Shown piece by piece: positions 52,553 to 60,872 of a DNA stretch of 64,000 nucleotides. A program made the translations under genes and the position numbers. The stretch's first letter is position 1. Each line of letters begins with the position of its first letter. This DNA is from an uncultured Christensenellaceae bacterium. Lineage in GTDB: Bacteria > Bacillota > Clostridia > Christensenellales > Borkfalkiaceae. Location of the stretch: positions 10,367 through 74,366 of the forward strand of contig CAJUPX010000001.1 in NCBI GenBank assembly GCA_910588685.1, written 5' to 3'. Under the pieces are notes generated by a model. It ran no database searches. It was given only the letters and a program-made list of their open reading frames with translations, and was not told the DNA's origin.

Positions 52553-52581
52553 TTGATTTTTGATTTTTGCTTTGATATAAT
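52553..52581 (+). promoter_or_regulatory. Promoter of the exported paralogue pair
   Basis: TTGATT (52553-52558), 17 bases, then extended -10 TGATATAAT (TATAAT at 52576-52581). It is the same architecture as the promoter at 5688-5716. Confidence 0.8.
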
Positions 52582-52614
52582 ATATGGGTAAAATAATTAA
52601 ACTCAGGTAAAGAG

Positions 52615-53973
52615 ATGAACTCACAAGAAAAAAAACATTCCATACTCATAACCGTAATCGCGGTGATTTTTTCCGTAATAGTATTTTTTGCGGCATTTTT
52701 AACTATGTGGTTCTGGGGCGACACCTATCCCGATTTCAACGAATTTCAGCGTGAGTTTGAAATACCGGGTCTTGACGAAGGCTCTACCCCGCAGGGTATG
52801 ACAAATTTCAACTATAAAGTTTTAAACGAAAACGGAGAATATTCCGAAAAAACCACCCAGGATTATATTTTTATCAGCTCGTATATGAAAAACGCGCCCG
52901 CAAGAATTTACGTTACCGGCAAGCGCACCGGATATATTGGCTACGTTACGGTTAAAAATCTCGACGGCTCCGCCTATACCGGTCACGCGGGCGGAATTGC
53001 TACGAACGGCTACACGTTCTGGCTGGGTATGGACAAGTCCGTTCTGTGTATTAGAACGGCGGTAAACTCTGGCTATGAGCACATCGTGGACGAAATTATA
53101 AAAACGGCAAGAAATAACGGCGTTATTCAGGTTACAGGCTCGTTCAACGTCAACTGCAACGCGTCCTTTCTCGGCTACTACGACGACCCTCTGAATATTT
53201 ACAACGACTCTCTTTACGTCGGCGAATTTTACAACAGTCGCTACCCCACGGACGAAACGAGTAAATTTACTTACTATAAAAACTCCGAGGGCAAGCTGAT
53301 TAATCCAGACGACTATATTGTTGACGGCGACAGGTTTTATGAAGAAGCCGTTGACGAAAACGGAAAAAAGGTAAAGGGCGAAGAAGTTATTTACAAAAAG
53401 ATATGTACAAACGCGGTAATGTACGAATTCGGAGCTTATCTCACCGATCCCCCCTCCTCTTACAACACCAGCAATAAATACGGCTTGTACGTAACCACCG
53501 TTAACGGAAAGAGCGTGCCCACAGTAAGGTCTATATATCTTCTGCCCGACGAAATACAGGGCGCGGCGTTTTCCGCCAGAACAAAGACGTCCGATGACGG
53601 CAAAACAACTACTATTTCCACAAAAACGCTTATTCTCTCGCAGAGCTATGCGCTTAAAAACTCCAATTTGCTCTGCTACGATTTCAATAAGATAAATTCC
53701 TCCGGTTCAACCTACAAAAATCTTACGGGTAAAAATTTTGTTTATCCCGACGCCGGAGAATACACTTCTTCCGTTTCGGTTTATTTTGTGGACGATTTTA
53801 CGCTTATTAAAAATTATTCCGTGCCGAGTATGTCAGAAGGCATCTGCACGGTATGGGGCAAGCGCGACAACAAAATTTACGTACTGTTTGAATCGGCGGC
53901 TAAAAAATACAGTCCGTTTGTAAGACAGAAGTTAAACAGCGTTTACAGCTTTAAGCCTCCCGAAAATAATTAG
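52615..53973 (+). CDS. Membrane-anchored exported protein, unknown family (paralogue 1)
   Basis: 452 residues with an N-terminal signal anchor (about 10-34, ITVIAVIFSVIVFFAAFL). The outside part has blocks also found in the next protein: FNYKV...YSEKTTQDYIF, NAPARIYVTG, GHAGGIATNGY, FNVNCNASFLGYYDDP and LYVGEFYN. These blocks suggest a beta-sheet domain with a conserved Gly-Gly turn; no catalytic pattern is recognised. The SD is weak (AAAGAG). The downstream paralogue begins eight bases after the stop. Function unknown. Confidence 0.8.
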   Translation: MNSQEKKHSILITVIAVIFSVIVFFAAFLTMWFWGDTYPDFNEFQREFEIPGLDEGSTPQGMTNFNYKVLNENGEYSEKTTQDYIFISSYMKNAPARIYVTGKRTGYIGYVTVKNLDGSAYTGHAGGIATNGYTFWLGMDKSVLCIRTAVNSGYEHIVDEIIKTARNNGVIQVTGSFNVNCNASFLGYYDDPLNIYNDSLYVGEFYNSRYPTDETSKFTYYKNSEGKLINPDDYIVDGDRFYEEAVDENGKKVKGEEVIYKKICTNAVMYEFGAYLTDPPSSYNTSNKYGLYVTTVNGKSVPTVRSIYLLPDEIQGAAFSARTKTSDDGKTTTISTKTLILSQSYALKNSNLLCYDFNKINSSGSTYKNLTGKNFVYPDAGEYTSSVSVYFVDDFTLIKNYSVPSMSEGICTVWGKRDNKIYVLFESAAKKYSPFVRQKLNSVYSFKPPENN

Positions 53974-53980
53974 GAAAATT

Positions 53981-55171
53981 ATGGATAAGAAAAAACTTAT
54001 AGCGATTATAGCCGCCTGCGCAGTTGCAGTCGGAGCGGCGGTAGCAATACCTGTTTCAATTGTAAATTGCAAAAAAGACAACGGACAGGACAACCCAAAT
54101 ACGGAAAATCCTCCCGGCCCGGACGAGCCGGAAAACCCCGACAAGCCCGCCCCCCCTACACCTCCCGCTCCGGGTAAAGACGTGACGTTCGATTATATTT
54201 CAGATATAGTAAACTTAGACGAAATCGACGAAGGAGCTACGGCGTACTGCGCCGCTACGTTCAACTACAACGTATATCAGGGCGGCGGAGTTTACTCCGA
54301 AACGCAGACGCAGGACTATTATCTGATAGGCGCGTACGTGGAAAACGCGCCCACCCGCTTTTACGTGTTTGGCGGAGAGAATAAACTCGGATACGTTACC
54401 GCGTACAGCCAGAACGGTTCCGAAAAAACTTATTTCAGCGGAAAGACGGGCGGAATAGCCGCAAACAATTACTGTATGTGGATAGCCGCCGAAAGCAAGG
54501 GCTACGCGCTGTCGCACTACTACCGCCCCGACGATTACAAAAGTTTTAGCGACAGAATTATACAGAACGCGGCAAACAGCGGAGAAATACTCATTACCGA
54601 CACGTTCAACACAAACTGCAATGCGGATTTTATTTATTATTACTCCGACCCCGACAGCACAAACTATGACAAAGACGCGCTGTTTATAGGCGAGTACCAC
54701 GGCGAAAGCCAACCCGATACCGACCATAAAATAGAGCACGACAAAGACGGCGAAAAAGTTAAGACTAACGCATATCTTATTCAATATAAGCCGCACGTGT
54801 CCTCCGTTTTAAGCTCGAGCACAAAAACAGGTTTGGTTGTGGCGCAGAGCCACGTACCCACGGTACAGCGCATTTATACAATGCCCGATAATATTACGGG
54901 CTTTGCGGTTGTTGAAGGCGATATGCTTTTAACGGACGGAGAAAAGCTGTTCTATTACGACTGGAATAAAATTAACGGTCCCGCAAACGTAGAGTATTTT
55001 AAAACGCTTACGGGCGAAGATTTTAAAGCGCTTGACCAGAACGGTCAGCCGATAGTTATGTCTGAAAGGCAGGTTTGTTTTATAGAAAGCGATTTTTACA
55101 TTAAAAATTACCAACCAGAAATTGCCGTAAAATGGCTTTTTGCGGTTAACGGCGAGTTCTACGTAATGTAA
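53981..55171 (+). CDS. Membrane-anchored exported protein, unknown family (paralogue 2)
   Basis: 396 residues. A signal anchor (about 5-28) is followed by a Pro/Asp/Glu-rich spacer (about 37-68) that paralogue 1 lacks. It then repeats the same conserved blocks: FNYNV...YSETQTQDYYL, NAPTRFYVFG, GKTGGIAANNY, FNTNCNADFIYYYSDP and LFIGEYHG. The Cys after the anchor is preceded by Asn, so it is not a standard lipobox. The pair appears to be a tandem duplication followed by divergence of the N-terminal linkers. A terminator follows immediately. Function unknown. Confidence 0.8.
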   Translation: MDKKKLIAIIAACAVAVGAAVAIPVSIVNCKKDNGQDNPNTENPPGPDEPENPDKPAPPTPPAPGKDVTFDYISDIVNLDEIDEGATAYCAATFNYNVYQGGGVYSETQTQDYYLIGAYVENAPTRFYVFGGENKLGYVTAYSQNGSEKTYFSGKTGGIAANNYCMWIAAESKGYALSHYYRPDDYKSFSDRIIQNAANSGEILITDTFNTNCNADFIYYYSDPDSTNYDKDALFIGEYHGESQPDTDHKIEHDKDGEKVKTNAYLIQYKPHVSSVLSSSTKTGLVVAQSHVPTVQRIYTMPDNITGFAVVEGDMLLTDGEKLFYYDWNKINGPANVEYFKTLTGEDFKALDQNGQPIVMSERQVCFIESDFYIKNYQPEIAVKWLFAVNGEFYVM

Positions 55172-55185
55172 TTATAAATAGTTTT

Positions 55186-55215
55186 AAAGCCCGGGCAGGT
55201 AGTCCGGGCTTTTTT
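55186..55215. terminator. Terminator between convergent genes
   Basis: AAAGCCCGG and CCGGGCTTTTTT pair around CAGGTAGT-type loop bases. The A run and T run allow use in both directions. Confidence 0.85.
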
Positions 55216-55216
55216 G

Positions 55217-56353
55217 TTAATTGAGTTTAAAGGTGATTTTTACGGGATTGTGGTCGCTGTACGCATACGCGGTATCTACCGTTGCTTCGCTTATTACGCT
55301 TACGTTGTCTGAAACGATAAATCCGTCTATTACCGTTGAATAATTAACGCCCTCTTTATAAGGAATATCCGCGCCGCGGCAGGTTGCCGCGTTCAGACTT
55401 GCGTGTATTTTATAGCCCTGCGCCACTTCGCTTTGGTGCAGAATGGAATTTTTGACCCAGTCCGGAGTTTTTTGTCCGCTCGGGAAATAGCTTAAAGCTT
55501 CTTCGTCGGAGCTGAAATTATCCGCTATCAGACAGTGGTTAAAATCGCCGCCCGCAATTACGTAGTTGCCCTTGTCCCTCTCTTCTTTTAAAACGGAGTT
55601 GAGCATATCGAGCTGCTTTTTGCGTATCGTACCTCCCTCGTCATATGCGGACATATGAAGATTTATCAATACGAGCATTTTTGCGCTGTCTTTAACAGGC
55701 AGATAGTTGACCGTAAAGCACCTGTCCAAATCGAACAGCTTATCTATAAACGCAGTGGTTACGGGAAACGAACGGCGCACCGCGTTCTCAGTTTTATAGC
55801 GCGAAAGCGTTAATATACCAGCGTCGGTTTTGCCTATCGGGTCGCTGAACGGATAAAACAGATTAGCGGTATGGAAGTTTTCGGCATAAACCGAGCTGTA
55901 ACCGGAAAAAGCCTCCCGCGCCCGGGCGAGCATATTTATTTTATAGCTCCTGTCCGCCTTTTCGTCTACTTCCTGGAAAAAATAGAAATCGGCGTTTAGC
56001 TGCTTTGATACCGAGAGCTGACCCGATACGTTTTTTTCAACGTCGGATTTGCTCATACCTTTTGCGTACTTGCCGTAAACCTCCGTGCCGTCGTTCATAA
56101 CTCCGGTATCCATAAAAAAGGAATATTCGGGAGAATATGCGCCGAAGCCGAGATTATACGACACGAGCGTATACTCTGCGCCAGCCGACACGGTATTTTC
56201 ACGCGGGTTTTCTATTTGCAAACCGATATTGTCGTCAATGCGATAGTACTGAATAGCCACGTAAGCAACGTACCCGCCGACTACCGCCATAAAAGCCAAA
56301 ACAAGCGCGAGTACCGTTATGCTTACGATTTTTATTATTTTTTTTGCTTTCAT
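55217..56353 (-). CDS. Membrane-anchored endonuclease/exonuclease/phosphatase family protein
   Basis: 378 residues with an N-terminal membrane anchor (about 9-32). The EEP fold motifs are all visible: VSYNLGFG (metal Asn), FFQEVD (metal Glu), LINLHMSAYD, IAGGDFNH and the final YSDHNPVKITF with the catalytic Asp-His. Such proteins cleave phosphodiesters in DNA, RNA, or lipid and inositol phosphates. Outside location suggests extracellular nuclease or phospholipid/inositol phosphatase action, not settled by sequence. Its start overlaps the aminopeptidase stop by four bases. Confidence 0.88.
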   Translation of the reverse strand: MKAKKIIKIVSITVLALVLAFMAVVGGYVAYVAIQYYRIDDNIGLQIENPRENTVSAGAEYTLVSYNLGFGAYSPEYSFFMDTGVMNDGTEVYGKYAKGMSKSDVEKNVSGQLSVSKQLNADFYFFQEVDEKADRSYKINMLARAREAFSGYSSVYAENFHTANLFYPFSDPIGKTDAGILTLSRYKTENAVRRSFPVTTAFIDKLFDLDRCFTVNYLPVKDSAKMLVLINLHMSAYDEGGTIRKKQLDMLNSVLKEERDKGNYVIAGGDFNHCLIADNFSSDEEALSYFPSGQKTPDWVKNSILHQSEVAQGYKIHASLNAATCRGADIPYKEGVNYSTVIDGFIVSDNVSVISEATVDTAYAYSDHNPVKITFKLN

Positions 56354-57714
56354 TTGCAGAACGCAAGGCAGGCTTTATAGAGCGAATAAATATCCGCTTT
56401 GGATATAACCTCGTAAGGCGCGTGCATTGAGAGCACGGGAACGCCTACGTCGATAGTATCTATGCCAAGGTTGGCTATATACATTGCAACCGTACCGCCG
56501 CCGCCCGCGTCTATCGCGCCGAGCTCGCCTATCTGCCATATTACGCCGTTATCCTCAAAGATATCGCGAAGATAGCCGAGATATTCGGCGGAAGCGTCGT
56601 TGGTGTTAGACTTGCCGCCCGCGCCCGTGTACTTGTTGACAGACGCGCCGCAGTTGATATAGCACACGTTGCGTTTTTCAAACACTTCGTCGTACGCGGG
56701 GTCGTATGCCGCCGTAACGTCTGCGGAAATGCACTTGGAGTTGTGCCTTACCTCTATGGGGTTTGCGCCGAACGAGTGAGCGATAGTGTCTATAACGTCA
56801 AGAATTACTCTGCTCTGCATACCCGTGTTGCCCACGCTGCCTATCTCCTCCTTATCGGCGAACACCGCCATTACGGTGTGCTTGCCGTCGGTATCGAATA
56901 CAGCGCGCATTTCGGGATATGCGCACACCTTGTCGTCGTGACCGTAAGCCGAAATAAGCGCCCTGTCAAAGCCGACGTCGCGCGCCTTGCCTGCGGGCAC
57001 GAAGCACAGCTCCGAGCACTGCAAATCGCTCTCCGTCAAACCGTATTTTTTATTGAGAAGATTTAAAACGTAATCCTTAACCGCCTCTTTTTCGTCGCCG
57101 TCCACCGTGGGAAGTCCGCCCACAACGGCGTTAAGGCTCTCCGCGCTGACTGCTTTACCTACGGTTTTTTCATTTTGCTGACGTCCGAGATGGGGCAGAA
57201 TATCAGTAATATAGAAAATGGGATCGTTTTCGTCCTCGCCTATGCAAATCTCCTTTCTCCCGCCGCCGCGGAGCATTACAACGCCGTGCAGAGCAAGCGG
57301 AATCGTAGGCCACTGGTACTTTTTGATACCGCCGTAATAGTGCGTTTTAAAATAGCACAGTCCGTTGGCTTCAAACATAGGGTTGGGTTTTAAATCGAGG
57401 CGTGGCGAATCCACGTGCGCAACCATAATGCGTACGCCGTCTTTCGCCACGTCTTCCGTGCCGACTTTTATGAGGAATATGTTTTTGTGCCTGTTGATAT
57501 AATAGCGTTTGTCGCCCGGCTTTAACTTTTCCGAAAACGAAAAAGGCGTAAAGCCCTGCTCTTTTGCAAGCTGTTCAGCTGTATGCGATGCATCGCGCTC
57601 GGTTTTAGAGTTGTTTAAAAACTCCTTATAGCCTTCGCCGAAATCGTAAATTTCTTTTAAAGTATTGCCGTCTGCCTGTTTATAGACGTTTTTCCTGTCG
57701 TATTTCAATTCCAT
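56350..57714 (-). CDS. M18-family aspartyl aminopeptidase
   Basis: 454-residue zinc aminopeptidase that removes N-terminal acidic residues. Metal and catalytic motifs: VAHVDSPRLDLKP (His, Asp), ADKEEIGSVGNTG (Glu pair), SAYGHDDKV (Asp), and a C-terminal SMHAPYEVISKAD (His). A regulatory dodecamer-forming insertion lies in the middle. No signal peptide, so cytoplasmic. SD AAAGGAG and a consensus promoter lie upstream. It is co-transcribed with the EEP-family gene. Confidence 0.93.
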   Translation of the reverse strand: MELKYDRKNVYKQADGNTLKEIYDFGEGYKEFLNNSKTERDASHTAEQLAKEQGFTPFSFSEKLKPGDKRYYINRHKNIFLIKVGTEDVAKDGVRIMVAHVDSPRLDLKPNPMFEANGLCYFKTHYYGGIKKYQWPTIPLALHGVVMLRGGGRKEICIGEDENDPIFYITDILPHLGRQQNEKTVGKAVSAESLNAVVGGLPTVDGDEKEAVKDYVLNLLNKKYGLTESDLQCSELCFVPAGKARDVGFDRALISAYGHDDKVCAYPEMRAVFDTDGKHTVMAVFADKEEIGSVGNTGMQSRVILDVIDTIAHSFGANPIEVRHNSKCISADVTAAYDPAYDEVFEKRNVCYINCGASVNKYTGAGGKSNTNDASAEYLGYLRDIFEDNGVIWQIGELGAIDAGGGGTVAMYIANLGIDTIDVGVPVLSMHAPYEVISKADIYSLYKACLAFCK

Positions 57715-57751
57715 TGTTAATGTATCTCCTTTTTATCTTATTTTCCTTATC

Positions 57752-57780
57752 ATTATAACGCCGGTTAAGTTTGTTGTCAA
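57752..57780 (-). promoter_or_regulatory. Consensus promoter of the aminopeptidase gene
   Basis: Perfect TTGACA (57780-57775), 17-base spacer and perfect TATAAT (57757-57752) on the minus strand. Confidence 0.88.
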
Positions 57781-57904
57781 GCCTTTAAAACTTACGCGGC
57801 GGGCGGGAATTAACAGTGTAAACAGTAATTATCAATTAAGTAACAAAATATCAATTTATTTTGTAATATTTTTTAAAAATTTGTAAAATTTTTATACTTT
57901 TTAA

Positions 57905-57933
57905 TTTACTATTTGAAAAAAATAGTTTATAAT
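57905..57933 (+). promoter_or_regulatory. Promoter of the Gx-transporter/rnf operon, giving a leaderless start
   Basis: TTTACT (57905-57910), 17 bases, TATAAT (57928-57933). Transcription should begin at about 57940, and the first ATG is at 57941. Confidence 0.7.
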
Positions 57934-57940
57934 ATACGCA

Positions 57941-58483
57941 ATGAAAATCCGCTTCAACGCAAAAAAAATAGCCGTGCTTGCAATACTCGTAGCGTTCGGG
58001 CTAATATCCTTTATATTTGAAAGTCTTTTTGAGCCCGTGCCGGGCGCAAAGCTCGGGCTTTCAAATATTTTTTCGCTTGCGGCTCTTATTATGTACTCGC
58101 CCTTGGAGGCGTTTACGGTAGTTGCGCTGCGCACGCTGCTCGGCTCTGTTTTTGCGGGGAATTTTTCGGCGCTGATGTACAGCTTTACCGCGGGAATGGT
58201 TTCCTGCGCGGCGTCGTCGCTGCTTGTATACTTCGTATATCCGAAAATTTCGTTTACGGCGGTTTCTATCATTTCGGCGGTATTGCATAATTTAACGCAA
58301 TATCTCGTGTTTGTGTTACTCTCGGGCGCCAAAATAACGTTCGGATTTCTTGCGCTTTACCTCGTATTGCTCGCCGTGGTTTCGGGAGCAGTTGTAGGCG
58401 GAGCGCTTATTCTCGTTTTCAGAGGCGTGCCCAAATCCTCTTTTGATAAACTATTAACCAACAGTAAAGGAGAAACAATTTGA
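57941..58483 (+). CDS. Gx transporter/heptaprenyl diphosphate synthase component I-like membrane protein
   Basis: 180 residues with five or six membrane helices. It has the signature ESLFEPVPGAKLGLSNIFSL near the first loops and LRTLLGSVFAGNFSALMYSFTAG, typical of PF07456 (HepI/Gx transporter). The family is often annotated as heptaprenyl diphosphate synthase subunit I, but the membrane topology suggests a small-molecule transporter. In Clostridia it commonly heads rnf clusters, as here: it overlaps rnfC by four bases (TTGA). No SD is seen; the message appears to start at or next to the ATG. Confidence 0.85.
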   Translation: MKIRFNAKKIAVLAILVAFGLISFIFESLFEPVPGAKLGLSNIFSLAALIMYSPLEAFTVVALRTLLGSVFAGNFSALMYSFTAGMVSCAASSLLVYFVYPKISFTAVSIISAVLHNLTQYLVFVLLSGAKITFGFLALYLVLLAVVSGAVVGGALILVFRGVPKSSFDKLLTNSKGETI

Positions 58484-59778
58484 AAGCAGTTAAAGGAAAA
58501 CACTTATTCGGCAGCGTACACCCGCGCGACTGCAAATCGGTTACTCAGGATAAGCCGCTTGAAAATATACCTGCGCCCGACAGGGTTTATATTTCCACGT
58601 CCCAGTCGTTAGGCAAACCCGCAACACCCGCGGTTGAAAAAGGTCAGCGCGTTGCGGAAGGGCAATTAATAGCAAAAAGCGACGGAGTTATTTCCTCGGA
58701 GGTTTTTTCGAGCGTGGCAGGCACGGTAACCGATATAAAGGATATGGCGGGCGCATCCGGCGCAACCGAAAAGTTTATTATAATCGACGCGGACAAAACC
58801 GCAACGGATACCTTCCGCTTTAAAAAGCTTGAAAACCCCGGCGCGGATGAAATAAGGGAGCGCATACGCGAATGCGGCATTGTAGGTCTTGGCGGAGCGG
58901 GATTTCCCGCCGCCGTTAAAATTGCGCCTAAAACGCCCGTAGACACGCTTATTTTAAACGGCGCGGAGTGCGAGCCGTACCTGACCTGCGACCACCGGCT
59001 GATGATAGAGCGCACGGACGAAATCGTGCGCGGCGCAAGATACGCGGCAAAGGCGCTGGGCGTTGACAATATAATAATCGGTATCGAGGCGAACAAACCC
59101 GACTGTATTGCAAAATTTGAACAGTACGACGATATTCAACCCGTAATACTCAAAAAGCAATACCCCACCGGCGGCGAAAAGCAGCTGATATACGCCACAA
59201 CCGGCAGAAAAGTAGGGCTTGGCAAGCTGCCCTCAGACGTAGGAGTTGTAGTACAGAACGTTGCAACCTGCTTTGCCGTTTGCGAGGCGGTTGAGGAGGG
59301 CAAACCGCTTTACGAGCGCGTTTTAACCGTTTCGGGCAAGGCAGTTAAAGAGCCGAAAAATCTGTGGGTTAAAATCGGCACGCCCGTAAAAGACATTATA
59401 GACTACTGCGGCGGAGAAGCCGAGCCGCCTAAAAAAGTTGTTCAGGGCGGACCTATGATGGGCGCGGCGCTTGCAAGTTACGACGTGTATACCCGCAAAA
59501 CCACTTCGGGAATACTGCTTATGACTGCGGACGAAGCCGCCTCCGAAGAGCCCACTCCCTGCCTTAACTGCGGCAAGTGCGCCGACGTGTGCCCTATGCA
59601 GATAATGCCTATGAACACGGCGTTTTACTCGGCTGCGGGCGACTTTGAGTCGGCGCTCAAATACGGCGGCACGGCGGCTTGCATAGAGTGCGGCGCGTGC
59701 GAATACGTATGTCCCGCAAGGCGACCTTTAATTCAAGCCATACGAAAGACGAAGGCTTACCTTCGCACCAGGAAATAA
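58480..59778 (+). CDS. rnfC: Rnf complex subunit RnfC
   Basis: NADH-binding, Fe-S subunit of the ferredoxin:NAD oxidoreductase. 432 residues. An N-terminal biotin/lipoyl-like domain (VEKGQRVAEGQLIAKSDG) is followed by the FMN/NADH-binding region with GLGGAGFPAAVKI and NGAECEPYLTCDH. Two 4Fe-4S clusters are at the end: CLNCGKCADVCP and CIECGACEYVCP. The start codon is TTG overlapping the previous stop, with SD AAAGGAG. It is the first rnf gene in the operon. Confidence 0.96.
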   Translation: MKAVKGKHLFGSVHPRDCKSVTQDKPLENIPAPDRVYISTSQSLGKPATPAVEKGQRVAEGQLIAKSDGVISSEVFSSVAGTVTDIKDMAGASGATEKFIIIDADKTATDTFRFKKLENPGADEIRERIRECGIVGLGGAGFPAAVKIAPKTPVDTLILNGAECEPYLTCDHRLMIERTDEIVRGARYAAKALGVDNIIIGIEANKPDCIAKFEQYDDIQPVILKKQYPTGGEKQLIYATTGRKVGLGKLPSDVGVVVQNVATCFAVCEAVEEGKPLYERVLTVSGKAVKEPKNLWVKIGTPVKDIIDYCGGEAEPPKKVVQGGPMMGAALASYDVYTRKTTSGILLMTADEAASEEPTPCLNCGKCADVCPMQIMPMNTAFYSAAGDFESALKYGGTAACIECGACEYVCPARRPLIQAIRKTKAYLRTRK

Positions 59779-59788
59779 GGAGCTAAAT

Positions 59789-60871
59789 ATGGATAATTCG
59801 ATAGTCGTTTCCACTCCTCCCCACGTAAAAACCAAACGCACCACGCGCGATATTATGCTTGACGTGGTTATAGCTATGCTGCCCTGCGCAATAGCGGGCG
59901 TAGTATTTTTCGGCTGGCAGGCGCTGTGCATAATACTTATGTCGGTTTTTGCGTGCATTGCAACGGAGTTTGTATATTTCTTTATAGCTAACAAGGGCTT
60001 TTCGCAAAAATGTAAAAAGGCGGGCGAAGTGTGCAGACGCTGGGCGCGTCAATTCGATTTGACCTCGGTTGTAACGGGACTTATACTCGCGCTCATACTT
60101 CCGGTTACCGATAAATGGTACGAAGTTTTTTACGAGGTTATAATAGGCGGTATTATTGCAATAGCCGTAGTTAAAATGATGTTCGGCGGAACGGGCAAAA
60201 ACCTTGTTAACCCCGCGGCGCTCGCAAGGGTTTTTATGTTCCTGAGCTTTACGCTTACCGTTTACACAGCCTGTAAAGTTGACGCGATACTGCCGAGCAC
60301 AATTCCGTTAAAGGACGGCACTGTTGTAACCGGAGCAACGAATATAAACGGCATTTTAACGCTTTCAAAGGGCAAAGACCCCGCCTCGTATTTGTCTAAC
60401 CTCGACCTGTTTTTAGGCACCGGCGTACCCGGCTGCATAGGCGAAACGAGCAAAGCGGCGATACTGCTCGGATATATATACCTCGTTGTAAGAAAAGTAT
60501 TGAAATGGTGGCAGCCCCTCCTGTTTCTGGGCGTGTTCGGCGTTTGCGCGGTGCTCCTTGCCGGGTTCACGTTTGATAGTTACACCCTGGATATATCGCT
60601 GTTTCTGCCCTCCATACTCTCGGGCGGCGCGGTATTCGGCGGCGTGTTTATGCTTACGGACTACGTAACTTCGCCAAAGGGCGGTTTAGGTCAGCTCATT
60701 TACTACATCGGCGCAGGCGTGCTGCTCGCGGTTTTAAGGCACGTAACGCAGATGGAGGTTATCTCCTTTGTAATTCTCATTATGAATTTGCTTGTGCCGC
60801 TTATCGACAAATACGCGATTAAAAAGCCTTTCGGTTACAGCAAGGCAAAAGCCGGAAAGGAGAGAAAATAA
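59789..60871 (+). CDS. rnfD: Rnf complex subunit RnfD
   Basis: 360-residue integral membrane subunit with about nine helices. It carries a covalently bound FMN in characterised complexes. TGAT at residues 181-184, after KDGTVV, resembles the flavinylation site. GGTGKNLVNPAALARVFM and GGAVFGGVFMLTDYVTSPKGG are family signatures. SD AAGGAG precedes the ATG. It is separated by one base from rnfG. Confidence 0.96.
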   Translation: MDNSIVVSTPPHVKTKRTTRDIMLDVVIAMLPCAIAGVVFFGWQALCIILMSVFACIATEFVYFFIANKGFSQKCKKAGEVCRRWARQFDLTSVVTGLILALILPVTDKWYEVFYEVIIGGIIAIAVVKMMFGGTGKNLVNPAALARVFMFLSFTLTVYTACKVDAILPSTIPLKDGTVVTGATNINGILTLSKGKDPASYLSNLDLFLGTGVPGCIGETSKAAILLGYIYLVVRKVLKWWQPLLFLGVFGVCAVLLAGFTFDSYTLDISLFLPSILSGGAVFGGVFMLTDYVTSPKGGLGQLIYYIGAGVLLAVLRHVTQMEVISFVILIMNLLVPLIDKYAIKKPFGYSKAKAGKERK

Positions 60872-60872
60872 T

